Assembly: GCA_020634165.1 (NCBI GenBank)
Contig: JACKCF010000001.1
Location: 2,108,001 to 2,172,000 of the forward strand
Direction: 5' to 3'
DNA from: Anaerolineaceae bacterium
GTDB lineage: Bacteria > Chloroflexota > Anaerolineae > Aggregatilineales > Phototrophicaceae
Length of the DNA: 64,000 nucleotides
The notes beneath the pieces were generated by a model. It was not told the DNA's origin, did not search any database, and was given only the letters and a program-made list of their open reading frames with translations. The translations under genes and the position numbers were made by a program. This document shows positions 52,757-62,429 of the stretch, piece by piece. Position 1 is the first letter of the stretch. Each line of letters opens with the position of its first letter.

Positions 52757-53352
52757 ATGCGGACGTTGGCCGAACCTGCTGACAGGTCCATGATACGCGC
52801 TTGCAGGGCGTCAGCCATAGATGTCGGAAGCTGAACAATAAGAGAAACTGTATCAGTAAACTCTGAATGTACCATTTCAGCCTCATATTCTGGCAAAAGA
52901 CGCTGAATACCATCATAGAACCGATATTGCGTTTGAATCTCAATATCGGTTTTTTCTATCTTGAGTTCAGTTTGCAAGCTCTCAATACAAAGTTTGGCAG
53001 CATCCGTATAAGCTCGGACGAGTCCGCCGGTGCCAAGCTTCGTGCCGCCAAAGTAGCGCACCGTGACTAGAACAAGATCACCGATATCAGCCCCCCGGAC
53101 AACAGCCAGCGTAGGCGGTCCAGCCGTTCCGCTTGGTTCGCCTGCATCGCTCATACCTTCAGTTACAGATTTGCCATAGCCAACGCGATAAGCATAGACA
53201 TAGTGATTTGCGTTTGGTAGCCGCGCCTGAACCTCATGAATGAATGCGCGAGCTTTTTCTACTGTATCAGCCAATGCGACAGTCGTTATGAAGCGAGAGC
53301 GCTTGATTTCAATCTCAATCGTGCATTCATTAGCCGGAATAAGGTAGGGCAT
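52741..53352 (-). CDS. yigZ: YigZ/IMPACT family protein
   Basis: 203 residues. The UPF0029/IMPACT N-terminal domain has EIKRSRFITTVALADTVEKA, NANHYVYAYRVG, SDAGEPSGTAGPP and VRYFGGTKLGTGGLVRAY, a classic set. The C-terminal DUF1949 ferredoxin-like domain covers ~135-200. Family members bind RNA or ribosome-linked factors and relate to translation control; the exact role is unknown. Its stop lies inside the convergent TPR gene. Confidence 0.94.
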   Translation of the reverse strand: MPYLIPANECTIEIEIKRSRFITTVALADTVEKARAFIHEVQARLPNANHYVYAYRVGYGKSVTEGMSDAGEPSGTAGPPTLAVVRGADIGDLVLVTVRYFGGTKLGTGGLVRAYTDAAKLCIESLQTELKIEKTDIEIQTQYRFYDGIQRLLPEYEAEMVHSEFTDTVSLIVQLPTSMADALQARIMDLSAGSANVRIYSSS

Positions 53353-53359
53353 ATGTCAA

Positions 53360-54442
53360 CTAATTCCGCTGGCGCAGTATGGGAACCAGTACTTCTGGAA
53401 GGATTCGTAATTGCCGCGTCGATGGATCTGTCGCGACGAGGCCTTTTTCGACCAATACACTGATTAGCTGTGGCGCCGTATCGATAGGTTGTCCATTAAC
53501 AATTGCAGTTAGGGCCTGTACCTCATTAGGTGCAAGGCTCTCAAGGATGACGTTGACCTCTGTTCGCACATTCGGTAACGATGAGAGGGCAGCTACAGCT
53601 TTCCAGTGGTCATAGTTGAGGGGTAAATTATCCAGGATATCACTTGCTTTAAATGCCGCACGCATTAGCCCCGCATGATGACCACTGGCCGCCAGCAAGA
53701 ATTGCTCTACGTGTTCTGTCAGTCGAATCTGATGCCGTTTTGCAAGGCGCTGCAACATGCTACGAGCATCATCAACAGAGTAGGGCCCTACGTAGAGTGT
53801 ATTGTCAACCAGAAGCTCATAGAATGGCTCAAGATCACGTAGAGAATCAGATTCTTCTTGCATAACTGTAAGAAGAGGTTTGCGCGTAAACGTTAGGTAC
53901 ATTAGCTGTGACTTGTAGTTGTCCCGCAGGCCACGAAGACTTTGAAAATAAGCTACTGGCATCAATTTCAGCCAGGCGTCAAACTCGTCGAACATAAAAA
54001 CCACTTGATAGCCGCTGTTCAGCAGGTACTGCAGCCCAAGCTCAAAATACCGTATGCCCATATAAGCGAATAGGGGATTCGTACCATCTTGTAGAGCCTG
54101 GTAGGCATCGTAAAAGATAGAGGCATCTTTTCCAAAATCCGTGAACGGATAAAATGCTAAATACAGACGATGCATCATCAATTCATAGGCGGACCACATA
54201 CGAAATTGCGCATCAGGCTGCTCAGGTAGTGGGCCTAGTAAGTATGGATCAAGAATGATCGTTTTTAGCTTACGAGAAGCATCGCCAAAATGTGCATGAA
54301 CATGTGGATCTGCAAGATGACGCAGTAAATTGGATTTACCCACACTGCCAACACCAACCAAGCTGCATGACTCGCTAGCCATCCAGCGGTCGATAACATA
54401 TTGCGTTTCCTGTTGGCGGAATGTCATGGATTGCTGGCGCAT
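53360..54442 (-). CDS. P-loop ATPase (AAA/STAND-like) with C-terminal winged helix
   Basis: 360 residues. Walker A is GVGSVGKSNLLRHL near residue 31. Walker B is VVFMFDEFDAWL near 150 and a sensor-like YLTFTRKPLL follows near 185. A lid region SVDDARSMLQRLAKRH and a C-terminal helical/winged segment (NEVQALTAIVNGQPIDT, VLVEKGLVATDP) complete it. This plan matches archaeal-type or STAND-like signalling ATPases rather than metabolic ones. No partner domain is fused. AGAGGG precedes the ATG. It sits 8 bases from yigZ and next to tRNA-Glu, with another P-loop ATPase on the far side. Function unknown. Confidence 0.8.
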   Translation of the reverse strand: MRQQSMTFRQQETQYVIDRWMASESCSLVGVGSVGKSNLLRHLADPHVHAHFGDASRKLKTIILDPYLLGPLPEQPDAQFRMWSAYELMMHRLYLAFYPFTDFGKDASIFYDAYQALQDGTNPLFAYMGIRYFELGLQYLLNSGYQVVFMFDEFDAWLKLMPVAYFQSLRGLRDNYKSQLMYLTFTRKPLLTVMQEESDSLRDLEPFYELLVDNTLYVGPYSVDDARSMLQRLAKRHQIRLTEHVEQFLLAASGHHAGLMRAAFKASDILDNLPLNYDHWKAVAALSSLPNVRTEVNVILESLAPNEVQALTAIVNGQPIDTAPQLISVLVEKGLVATDPSTRQLRILPEVLVPILRQRN

Positions 54443-54535
54443 AGAGCATCCCTCTACTCTATATTAATAATGATAAAAGCGGTCGATATTTTACTACATA
54501 TAATTGCACGTATATGCAATAAAACACCCGATAAT

Positions 54536-54562
54536 CAAAAAGCCCCATACTTGGGGCTTTTC
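54536..54562 (-). terminator. Terminator after tRNA-Glu
   Basis: On the minus strand the hairpin with arm AAAAGCCCCA (54561-54538) is followed by TTTTTGATT immediately downstream of the tRNA. Confidence 0.8.
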
Positions 54563-54565
54563 TGA

Positions 54566-54638
54566 TACCCCATAGGAGATTCGAACTCCTGTTTCAGCCT
54601 TGAGAGGGCTGCGTCCTAGGCCTCTAGACGAATGGGGC
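54566..54638 (-). tRNA. tRNA-Glu (anticodon CUC)
   Basis: The minus strand folds as a cloverleaf: acceptor arms GCCCCAT/ATGGGGT, a T-arm GGAGTTCGAATCTCC, and anticodon stem CAGCC/GGCTG around loop CTCTCAA, giving anticodon CTC. CCA is not encoded. It lies between two P-loop ATPase genes. Confidence 0.95.
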
Positions 54639-54656
54639 TTAATTTATGGGATTATT

Positions 54657-57065
54657 CTACAGGTCTCCAAACTGATCGTCAAGCGCCTCTGTGCCGTCTC
54701 GTTCTGCTAGTCTTCGCCCATGCTCCAGATTGCTTAGTGTTACGGCAAGGCCGACTGCATCATCCAACATTTGCTGTTGCTTCGCGTTCTCTATCAACAT
54801 GCGCAGACCTTCATTGCGCTTGCGCGCATCGTGAAGATAACAACTCGCTGTATTTGTGATCGCTCGCGCATGTCTGACAAATTGTTGTGCTAATGTGAAC
54901 CGCTCGCTTGCAATACGGTAGTACGAGGCGGCTACAGAGTACGATCGCTGCGCAAAATAAAAGTGCCCTTTCAGAATGAGCACATCGCCTAGTTGTCTGT
55001 TAGCGCCTACTCTGTTGTCATCATCATAATTATCAAGCAATCTCAGAGTTGCCTGTGCTTCGTTCCATCGCTTGAGCTTAATGAGGATGTCACATTGCAA
55101 TAGCAGCATCGGCCATGAAGTCGGAATAACTGCAAGATGCTCTGCGGCTGCGTCAAGGTCTCCCAGAGCGAAGAACAACTCTGCGAATAACGAATGCACA
55201 AAATCCAGGAGTTCAGTTGCGTTGGTTCTCTGGGCGATTTCCAGCGACTGTTGTAACATTTCAGATGCTTTTTCAAACGCACCAGTTGCTAGATGTGCTG
55301 CTCCTGACTCAGCCATACCCCACCCCATACCAATAAAGTTGCCATTCCTTCCACACGATTGAATGGCAAACTCGGCAGCCGATTGCGCAGCGGTAAATTT
55401 CTCCAGTTTTCTTAGCACATAAGCAAGGGTTGTGTATATATAGCCTTCCAGGTTGATTTCAGAGTCAGTGATTTCGAGGAGTGCATCCAACCAGACGTCA
55501 TAAGCCTTACTATGTCGGGCCAGCGTATGATATCTAAGTAGAAATTCGGGAGCATCCCAAAATGGATTTGAGCGCCATCGATGTGAAACAAGGTTGTCTG
55601 CAATCATAAGCTGCAAATGATGCTTTATCGTCGGCAGATTATTGGCAACCTGCTGGATAATCTCCCCTACTTCCCGCTGCTGTTCCTCGGCCTGAATTTG
55701 ACTTGTGATGAGTTTGATAATGCTATCTTCAACGTAATACCTATGCTTGCGGTACATAACGAGTGATGTAGCTACCATAAATTGGATAGTCTGACGATCA
55801 ATTAGAGAATCTAGTGAGTCTAGTTCGTCCTTATAAAGGCCCTGGCTGCCTACGATACAAATGGTGATAAGTGCCTGTCGTGCCGCTTGATCATTTCGTG
55901 GCAACAGTCGCGCTAACGCGCCATTAGTAATGATAAGCTCGCTATCAAGTATGTATTGACGCACAAAGTCCTGAAGTTGGCCAGGATTGCCTCCAGCATT
56001 GTCATAGGCCCATCGTGCAGCGGCGTCAGCTATGTCACCCTCTTCCGCTCCTGCGTTGATCGCAAGCTTATGTGCCAACTGAATTGCAAGTGCTTTCGGC
56101 AAATCTGGCAGTATGATCCGTTTAAAACCATTCAAATTCCTGTACTGTAGCTGTGAGGTCATGACTGTGTGACAGGATGCTAAGAGATAAATAGTGTCTT
56201 TAAGCTCCGAAGCTGAAAGAACGGCACCATCTAGAACAACTATGATTTCAAGATTTTGAGTAAATGAACGAAAAGCTTCTGGATTCATAACAGATACTTC
56301 CAGCATCTGTTCAATTTGTTGGCCTATATCAAAGATACTTCTCGGCGATTTTACCCAGACCAATGCATCAAAATCTTTTTTAGAAAGTCCCTGGCGAATG
56401 GCCTCACATACAACAGCCTTTTTACCGATCCCTGCCGCGCCACTGACCAATGTGAAGCTCTTGCTCTGAGATGTAATCTGCCTTGTTATTTCCGATATAA
56501 TGGCTTGCCTGCCAACAATCTCAACATCGCTCTTTAGCTCCGCGATCATTCCTGACCGAAGTATCCGTTGGCGACTCGCCTGCTCTGCATTGACAAATAG
56601 GTCAGCTATGTATTCCAGAGCGCGCTTTTGAAGCCGCTGTATATCGCGAACGGTCTTATTGATTATTTCTGCGAAAGCTCTGTTCGATTCGATTCGATAG
56701 GCGGACAGATATCGATAGAACAGGAAAGAAACGAGTCTAACGACAGAGCTGTGTGATCTGGCATCATTTTGAATATTGGTGATGGCATCCTCGCTTGAGT
56801 GCTCAGTTATTGCGCCTGTTTTGGCGTTACGCCTTGAGTGCTCAAGTTCAGACGATATGACATCCGACAGAATGTCTTTCATCGCGTGCAAACGCCGGGT
56901 ATGTCTGGCAATGCGAGTGTAAAACGGATGCTGAATGCGTTCTTCTACGAGAGAGGTATACATGAAGGCAACATCATCATCACCAAAGTGCGTGATAACT
57001 TCCAGTGCCTCGCGAATGGCTTCTGGGCCAAGTACAGGGGATTGTGTGACGTTACCAGATGGCAT
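54657..57065 (-). CDS. STAND-like NTPase with TPR repeats
   Basis: 802 residues. The N-terminal ~190 residues are a helical region with no recognised enzyme. Walker A VSGAAGIGKKAVVCEA lies near 212, a Walker-B-like LEIIVVLDGAV near 280, and an NB-ARC-like section ILPDLPKALAIQLAHKLA with a GGNPGQLQ motif near 355-370 (the GxP motif of STAND proteins). The C-terminal ~300 residues are TPRs (AHLATGAFEKASEMLQQSLE and others). STAND proteins are switch ATPases that assemble on ligand binding, in regulation or antiphage defence. No toxin or effector domain is visible. The start overlaps the end of the 57052 gene by 14 bases. Confidence 0.82.
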   Translation of the reverse strand: MPSGNVTQSPVLGPEAIREALEVITHFGDDDVAFMYTSLVEERIQHPFYTRIARHTRRLHAMKDILSDVISSELEHSRRNAKTGAITEHSSEDAITNIQNDARSHSSVVRLVSFLFYRYLSAYRIESNRAFAEIINKTVRDIQRLQKRALEYIADLFVNAEQASRQRILRSGMIAELKSDVEIVGRQAIISEITRQITSQSKSFTLVSGAAGIGKKAVVCEAIRQGLSKKDFDALVWVKSPRSIFDIGQQIEQMLEVSVMNPEAFRSFTQNLEIIVVLDGAVLSASELKDTIYLLASCHTVMTSQLQYRNLNGFKRIILPDLPKALAIQLAHKLAINAGAEEGDIADAAARWAYDNAGGNPGQLQDFVRQYILDSELIITNGALARLLPRNDQAARQALITICIVGSQGLYKDELDSLDSLIDRQTIQFMVATSLVMYRKHRYYVEDSIIKLITSQIQAEEQQREVGEIIQQVANNLPTIKHHLQLMIADNLVSHRWRSNPFWDAPEFLLRYHTLARHSKAYDVWLDALLEITDSEINLEGYIYTTLAYVLRKLEKFTAAQSAAEFAIQSCGRNGNFIGMGWGMAESGAAHLATGAFEKASEMLQQSLEIAQRTNATELLDFVHSLFAELFFALGDLDAAAEHLAVIPTSWPMLLLQCDILIKLKRWNEAQATLRLLDNYDDDNRVGANRQLGDVLILKGHFYFAQRSYSVAASYYRIASERFTLAQQFVRHARAITNTASCYLHDARKRNEGLRMLIENAKQQQMLDDAVGLAVTLSNLEHGRRLAERDGTEALDDQFGDL

Positions 57066-57843
57066 CTGGGAAGGTACTTATACCTCCATCATATCCAATA
57101 CGCTTATACATCTGTACTCCAGTATAAGCTTGTCCCAATATACCATCATGAATTGCCCATGATCGCCCTCTGACAGTCTGCCAAACATTTTGACGCCGAA
57201 AGGGGTTTTCGTTGTTGAGTAACTTGTGGAATTGGCCATCGGGCATAAATTGACGATGTATTTCCTGCATTTTCTGCAAGCCCATCGTGTAGTTAAACCC
57301 GTACCGCTCGAATAGAATGGCATTATGATATGCCAGCGGTTCAATCAGAAAGAGATCATGGCCCATGCTGTCAATGAATTCCTCGAAGGTTGGAACAGCA
57401 TTCTTGAAGGCTCTAAGCCCACGACGAATCTGGCCTGGACCAAGCCCAGCTTGCATGGCAGCAATTTCTTCAGGGATGTTGCGCGATGATGTTCCCAGAA
57501 ATGTAGCGTGGCCAGCCTGGTCTACATCGATGTTGTAACGCTTACTATCCATGTCATTGAAAACAACTAGCAAAACATGAATCTGCTGGTAGAGCGTATC
57601 TGCCATATTCAGATACAGCATTGGGTCCTGGTCAGATGCATCTCGTTTGACCGATATTTCAACAGATCGGCTGTGGGCTTTACAGTAGAAATCAATAACG
57701 CGCCGACCATCTTTCTCAAACGTCAGCCGATCAATACCCAGATCATCATAAATCCATTCTGGAATGAGACGTGAATAGATAGCTACTTTTTCGTCGGTAG
57801 CCATCGTGTTGATTGCGAAGATCGAAGGCGGAATTTCTGGCAC
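57052..57843 (-). CDS. Conserved-looking hypothetical protein upstream of the STAND gene
   Basis: 263 residues, soluble, no signal peptide or TM. Features: AIYSRLIPEWIYDDLGID and VIDFYCKAHSRSVEISVKR at the N-terminus, a middle DPMLYLNMADTLYQQIHVLLVVFND, and LAYHNAILFERYGFNYTMG near 190, which faintly recalls acetyltransferase C-termini but lacks a GNAT acyl-CoA loop I can identify. I do not recognise it. Its stop overlaps the STAND gene start, implying coupled translation and shared function. The smpB gene lies 6 bases downstream of where its start region ends on the other flank, in the same orientation but upstream. Confidence 0.7.
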   Translation of the reverse strand: MPEIPPSIFAINTMATDEKVAIYSRLIPEWIYDDLGIDRLTFEKDGRRVIDFYCKAHSRSVEISVKRDASDQDPMLYLNMADTLYQQIHVLLVVFNDMDSKRYNIDVDQAGHATFLGTSSRNIPEEIAAMQAGLGPGQIRRGLRAFKNAVPTFEEFIDSMGHDLFLIEPLAYHNAILFERYGFNYTMGLQKMQEIHRQFMPDGQFHKLLNNENPFRRQNVWQTVRGRSWAIHDGILGQAYTGVQMYKRIGYDGGISTFPDAIW

Positions 57844-57849
57844 GCTTTA

Positions 57850-58335
57850 CTACCGGCTCTTTAGTGCGCGCTGGATATCACGCTCTGCATCGCGTTTCGC
57901 GATGGATTCGCGCTTATCGTAAGTTTTCTTGCCTCTGGCGATAGCGATCTCAACTTTTGCCAGACCGCGCTCCAAATAAAGTGTGGTTGGAACCGCTGTA
58001 TAACTGCGCTCGCGTATTTGTGTAATGATCTGGCTGATCTCACGCTTATGTAGCAGTAGTTTTCGCGGTCGACGTGGGTCGGTATGGCCCCATACATTTG
58101 CCTTCTCGTATGGGGCGATATGTGCGTTCATTAGCCACAACTCACCGCCTCGTTCCTGTACAAAACCATCGGCCAGGTTCACCTTATTGTCACGAATCGA
58201 TTTGATTTCAGAACCCATGAGCACCAGTCCGGCGTCATATGACTTCTCCAGAATGTAGTCATGGTGCGCGCGTCGGTTCCGGCTGATGATTTTACGTCCG
58301 CTTGTATTCGTTTGCTGATTTGATTTCTTTGCCAT
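57850..58335 (-). CDS. smpB: SsrA-binding protein SmpB
   Basis: 161 residues. Signature segments: ISRNRRAHHDYILEKSYDAGLVLMGSEIKSIR (partly quoted as AHHDYILEKSYDAGLVL), VNLADGFVQERGGELWL, AHIAPYEKAN, RPRKLLLHKREI and the basic tail GKKTYDKRESIAKRDAERD. SmpB carries tmRNA to stalled ribosomes for trans-translation. The length is typical. It lies 18 bases after the S41 protease stop and directly before the hypothetical/STAND pair. tmRNA itself was not found nearby. Confidence 0.97.
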   Translation of the reverse strand: MAKKSNQQTNTSGRKIISRNRRAHHDYILEKSYDAGLVLMGSEIKSIRDNKVNLADGFVQERGGELWLMNAHIAPYEKANVWGHTDPRRPRKLLLHKREISQIITQIRERSYTAVPTTLYLERGLAKVEIAIARGKKTYDKRESIAKRDAERDIQRALKSR

Positions 58336-58353
58336 TTGGTGTATCTCTGTTTC

Positions 58354-59541
58354 TTACTGAACGGGAAGCTGTTCATTGAGATATCTAACAGCTTCGCCTA
58401 GTTCTACATCACGTCCATTTTCGTCTGGGATCATCGCAATGTCTGGCACCAACCCTACCCCGTCGATGTGCCTTCTTGCTGGTGTGAGCCATTCAGCAGC
58501 CGTTACATGGATAGATGATCCATCAGACAAAACATAAATCTGCTGAACTGTTCCTTTGCCAAAGGAGGTCTGGCCAATGATAATACCCCTGCCACTATCC
58601 TGTATGGCGCCTGCAACAAGCTCTGATGCGCTTGCTGTACGGTTGTTGACAAGTACTACTAGTGGCCAATCAATGGCAGACCCGCCTGCTGTAGCCTCAA
58701 ATGTTTCTTCGCTGGTCTGGCGCAATTCGTAAGTCACAACACCACCATCGAGGAAGCGATTAGCTACTTCAATTGACTCCGCCAGCAATCCGCCGCTGTT
58801 GTTACGCAGATCAAGCACCAGGTTTGAAATCGCGGATTCTCCCAAATCGCTGATGGCATTATCTAGTTCTTCAGGAGTGCGATTCGTAAAACGAAGAATC
58901 TGAATATAACCTGTATCCGTGCCATCGATCACACGCCAGACAACTGAAGGCACATTGATGACAGCGAATTCGATGAATAGTATTTTCTCTTCGTCGGCAC
59001 CATCAATAATGGTTATTTCTACTCCACTGCCTTCTTTAACTTCACCTCGCAGCATCTGATCAATTGCGTCGATGCCCATATGGAATGTTATGGGTTCCGA
59101 ATTGACGGCAATCAACTGATCGCCAGCTTCTATCCCCGCTGCCTTCGCGGGGCTTTCGTCAAATGGAAAAAGCAGAAGGTCGCCGGATTCACTCAATTGA
59201 ATTTGGACGCCAATCCCACCATAGGTTCCTGCCAGGACGTGTGCTTCGCTCTGAGCAACGGGTGGCTCAATAAAGAACGTGTTCTTGTCCTGGAGTGTAT
59301 CCAACATACCACGAATTGCGCCGTATGCGCGAGTAGACTCGCTTGGTAGTTCCCGAAGATACACGCGCTCAAGAATAGATTCTGTCTCCGATAGCAGTGT
59401 ATAAGATTGTTCATCGGCTGCCAGGGCCGACGCACTTGTGTTTAGAGCCAGGAGATCGTTAGTAACGAAGCCAAAAGCAAAGGCCAGGGCCAGAAACAGA
59501 CCAATAAAGGCACCAAACATTACGGATTGCTTCGAAGACAT
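58354..59541 (-). CDS. ctpA: C-terminal processing protease (S41 family, PDZ)
   Basis: 395 residues from ATG 59541 (the longer frame from 59598 adds 19 residues unlike a signal sequence). A signal anchor covers ~8-28 (MFGAFIGLFLALAFAFGFV). The PDZ domain covers about 95-175 (GIGVQIQLSESGD; AGIEAGDQLIAVNSEPI). The S41 core has NLVLDLRNNSGGLL, the nucleophile Ser in NRTASASELVAGAI, and the catalytic Lys in GQTSFGKGTVQQ. Such proteases trim periplasmic or thylakoid-type proteins from the C-terminus. It lies upstream of smpB. Confidence 0.94.
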   Translation of the reverse strand: MSSKQSVMFGAFIGLFLALAFAFGFVTNDLLALNTSASALAADEQSYTLLSETESILERVYLRELPSESTRAYGAIRGMLDTLQDKNTFFIEPPVAQSEAHVLAGTYGGIGVQIQLSESGDLLLFPFDESPAKAAGIEAGDQLIAVNSEPITFHMGIDAIDQMLRGEVKEGSGVEITIIDGADEEKILFIEFAVINVPSVVWRVIDGTDTGYIQILRFTNRTPEELDNAISDLGESAISNLVLDLRNNSGGLLAESIEVANRFLDGGVVTYELRQTSEETFEATAGGSAIDWPLVVLVNNRTASASELVAGAIQDSGRGIIIGQTSFGKGTVQQIYVLSDGSSIHVTAAEWLTPARRHIDGVGLVPDIAMIPDENGRDVELGEAVRYLNEQLPVQ

Positions 59542-59749
59542 GACGCTAATTTCTTCCGCTTTAACGAAAATGTTTATTCTTCTTGCAACACAGATCACCT
59601 ATTTTGCAATTAGAATATGAGTAGCCATTATCATACGCGCTACTAAAATGTGCCAGAGTCATGTCCTTTCTGACCCCTGGTTCCGGTAGGCGCTCCATAT
59701 TTCAAAGACGCAACCAGCGCCGGGAAGCTGGGCGCACGGAGACAAACAA

Positions 59750-61393
59750 ATGACAGATCACGTTGAAAATGTACTCGTCCTGGTTATTGACGACCAGAAA
59801 CCTGCTGCAGAGTTACTTTCGCGCATGCTGGCTTCTTATGGCTATAAGTCAGTCTGTGCGCACAGTGGCGAAGATGGGATTGAGCAAGCAAAACGTTTAT
59901 TGCCCGATCTCATCCTGCTGGATGTCATGATGCCAGTCATGGACGGGTTTGAAGTTCTTAAGATTCTGCGCCAAAACGAATCCACAGCCAACATTCCGAC
60001 GATAATGGTAACTGCTAAAGATCAGCCAAATGATGTTGCCCAAGGCCTGCAATTAGGTGCTGATGATTACATTCCCAAACCCATTGAACCACGCGAATTG
60101 ATTGCGCGCGCCAAAAGTAAAATAGAAGCTCATCACCTTCGCCGAGATCTACAAACACGAACGACTGACCTTGAAGCACTGCTTCGGGTCAGTGAGGAAC
60201 TCAACACCAACCTGCGCGTGGATGATTTGCTCAAGCTGTTGTTGTACCTTGTTATCGACTTGATGCCCTGCGATTTTGCAGCTATTTACCGTACAGACGA
60301 TGCTAGCAATGTCACGAATTACATTGCCAGTTATGCCAATGGAGAACTGGTTGAACACTATGTCGATATTCGTCGACTGGCAAATGTAGCTGGTAACAAT
60401 AATGGTGCGGTCAAATTCAATAATGCTGCTGAGAACTACATCGAAGCAAGTTATGAACATGGTATTATCGTTACACTCAAGCTAGCTGATGAAACACACG
60501 GCTATATCTTGCTGCTTGGTAACAATCCACTGCATGACTCTCGTATCCGCATGTTGGAAGGCATCGCTCGTCAGGCCACGCTTTCGCTGAGAAACGCGGA
60601 GCTTTATGAGCTAAAGGCTAATCTGGCAGACGAGCTTGAGGCGAAAGTGCAGGAACGAACACGTGAATTGGAAGATGCACAACAATTGTTGATCCGCTCA
60701 GAAAAGTTGGCATCGGTGGGACGACTGGCAGCCGGCATTGCTCACGAGATCAACAATCCGTTGACGCCGATCTTGCTCATTATGGAAGATATGCTAGAAG
60801 ACATCAATAATGGCATAGCCGTGTCCGCGTCGGATATTGAGGAGACGCTGAAAAGCGCTAAACGAATTTCTCGTATTGTTGAACGCTTGCTGCAGTTCAC
60901 ACGTCAGCGCGAGAACGATTATCCCAGCATGGAAGTGGTTAATATCAACGATGCGCTACAGAACGTCTTTGCCTTAAGTCGTAAATTTCTTGAGCACGAG
61001 AAAATCGATATAGACGTGCGTGTTGATCCGTCGATTTATGTGCACGGCAATCGTGACCAGTTAGAGCAAGTTTTCCTGAATCTGCTTCTCAACTCCAAAG
61101 CGGCAATGCCTGATGGTGGTAGCGTAAAAATCTCATCCCAGGTTACGGATCGCGAAATACGGATCGATTTTGCAGATACCGGAACAGGTATTCCGCCCGA
61201 GATGATTGATAATATCTTCGAGCCATTTGTAACCTCAAAGGAAGATGGCACCGGTCTGGGCTTGTTTATCAGTTACGAGGTGGTTACGAACCACAATGGC
61301 CAGATTGATGTAAAAAGCGAACTGGGCAAAGGAACGGTGATGTCCGTCCGGTTGCCCAGAATTGAAGATCTAGAAGAAGAAATCGAAGACTAG
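59750..61393 (+). CDS. Hybrid sensor kinase: receiver, GAF, HisKA, HATPase
   Basis: 547 residues, cytosolic. The N-terminal receiver (about 8-125) has phospho-acceptor D58 in LILLDVMMPVMDGF and K near TAKDQPND. A GAF-like domain spans ~150-290. A coiled coil (LADELEAKVQERTRELEDA) leads to HisKA with H332 in AGIAHEINNPLTP. HATPase motifs: N-box LLLNSKAAMP, G1 DTGTGIPPE, F-box IFEPFVTSKEDG, G2 GTGLGLFIS. A receiver placed before the kinase suggests it relays a signal from another kinase or is tuned by its own receiver. No separate response-regulator gene is adjacent. Confidence 0.94.
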   Translation: MTDHVENVLVLVIDDQKPAAELLSRMLASYGYKSVCAHSGEDGIEQAKRLLPDLILLDVMMPVMDGFEVLKILRQNESTANIPTIMVTAKDQPNDVAQGLQLGADDYIPKPIEPRELIARAKSKIEAHHLRRDLQTRTTDLEALLRVSEELNTNLRVDDLLKLLLYLVIDLMPCDFAAIYRTDDASNVTNYIASYANGELVEHYVDIRRLANVAGNNNGAVKFNNAAENYIEASYEHGIIVTLKLADETHGYILLLGNNPLHDSRIRMLEGIARQATLSLRNAELYELKANLADELEAKVQERTRELEDAQQLLIRSEKLASVGRLAAGIAHEINNPLTPILLIMEDMLEDINNGIAVSASDIEETLKSAKRISRIVERLLQFTRQRENDYPSMEVVNINDALQNVFALSRKFLEHEKIDIDVRVDPSIYVHGNRDQLEQVFLNLLLNSKAAMPDGGSVKISSQVTDREIRIDFADTGTGIPPEMIDNIFEPFVTSKEDGTGLGLFISYEVVTNHNGQIDVKSELGKGTVMSVRLPRIEDLEEEIED

Positions 61394-61401
61394 CAGCGTC
61401 T

Positions 61402-62292
61402 TTAGAATGGACGCCAGGTCGCTTCAAAGGCCGCGGCGTCCGTTTCGCCTTGTGCAAACGAAATAGCATCTTCGACTGATGCGCCAACCGAGCGCAAGAC
61501 GGTATTCGAGCCGCATTCAGTCAACCCTACCCCGAAGTGCGTTGCCCCGCCCAATGCATCAGTTGGCTGCTGTGCCAGGGTGTCAAAAACAGAGCGAATT
61601 ACATCCGTTGCATTCGGCCCAGGTAGCTGGCATACATAAACGACCAGCGTCTGTCCAAGTGCAGTGTCTGATAATTCAATACCCTGCTCAGCCAGATCAA
61701 CATCCAGGCTCGCTGCCAGGCTTTCCATATCGACCGTCTGTGAACTCGCAGTCTGAGTATCAACTGTCGCTTCTGGTGTCTCAGAATCTATTGTTGCTGT
61801 GGGTTCATCAGCGACCTGTGCCGGCGCCAAAACGCCTGAGGCATTCAATAACACCAGTGTAACGACTAATATCAACAGTCCCGCTAGAATAAGATATAAG
61901 CATGAACGGCCACCACCACTCGCGGATTCTGTAGCGACAACAGCTTCTTCAAGCTCGAAATCTTCCGTTTCATACGCAGGTGCAGGGGCAACTTTTTCAG
62001 TTGAGATAGGTGGTACCGATTTAGATGTTGTTGATACTGAGGTAGCCTCCACTAGACCCACCTGTGTAAGCAGTGGATGGAGGCCAGGATAATCGGGATT
62101 GAGTGCACGCAGCCGTAAGAGAATATCGCGCCCTTCTTCTTCATCTTCAGCCGCGTGTGCATATACCCAGAGTAAATCCTCGTCATCTGGGGCTTCCGCC
62201 AGGAGCGGTTTTAAGAGGAAGCGCGCTTGGGCGTAATCCCCTTTTTCAATCAACTCGAATGCCTCATTCAATGTTTCGGAAGATACAGGCAT
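61402..62292 (-). CDS. TPR-like protein with one TM helix and extracytoplasmic domain
   Basis: 296 residues. The N-terminal ~75 residues form a small TPR-like helical pair (EAFELIEKGDYAQARFLLKPLL). A Thr/Pro/Glu-rich linker follows, then a TM helix CLYLILAGLLILVVTLVLL at ~132-150 and an external domain (~155-296) with SLAASLDVDLAEQGIEL and paired Cys. No enzyme motif is seen and I do not recognise the family. It is convergent with the hybrid kinase gene, 8 bases apart. Confidence 0.75.
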   Translation of the reverse strand: MPVSSETLNEAFELIEKGDYAQARFLLKPLLAEAPDDEDLLWVYAHAAEDEEEGRDILLRLRALNPDYPGLHPLLTQVGLVEATSVSTTSKSVPPISTEKVAPAPAYETEDFELEEAVVATESASGGGRSCLYLILAGLLILVVTLVLLNASGVLAPAQVADEPTATIDSETPEATVDTQTASSQTVDMESLAASLDVDLAEQGIELSDTALGQTLVVYVCQLPGPNATDVIRSVFDTLAQQPTDALGGATHFGVGLTECGSNTVLRSVGASVEDAISFAQGETDAAAFEATWRPF

Positions 62293-62429
62293 CTGGGCCT
62301 CTCCTGAGTGTGGAATTTGGTTTCTGATTGCAATGTAGCACTCAACGCGATATCTAAGAGCAGTTTACAGCTATCTTGATGTGATCGCAAATGAAGTTCG
62401 TTAACTTAATCTTATTCTGATCGTGGAAA

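Noticed and set aside
54536..54580. Possible tRNA-derived attachment-site remnant downstream of tRNA-Glu
   Set aside because: The GGGGCT/AGCCCC similarity is explained by the terminator hairpin; no second copy of the tRNA 3' end, integrase or flanking direct repeat was seen.
57844..59749. tmRNA gene near smpB
   Set aside because: Gaps around smpB are too short and no tRNA-Ala-like half or tag frame was found.
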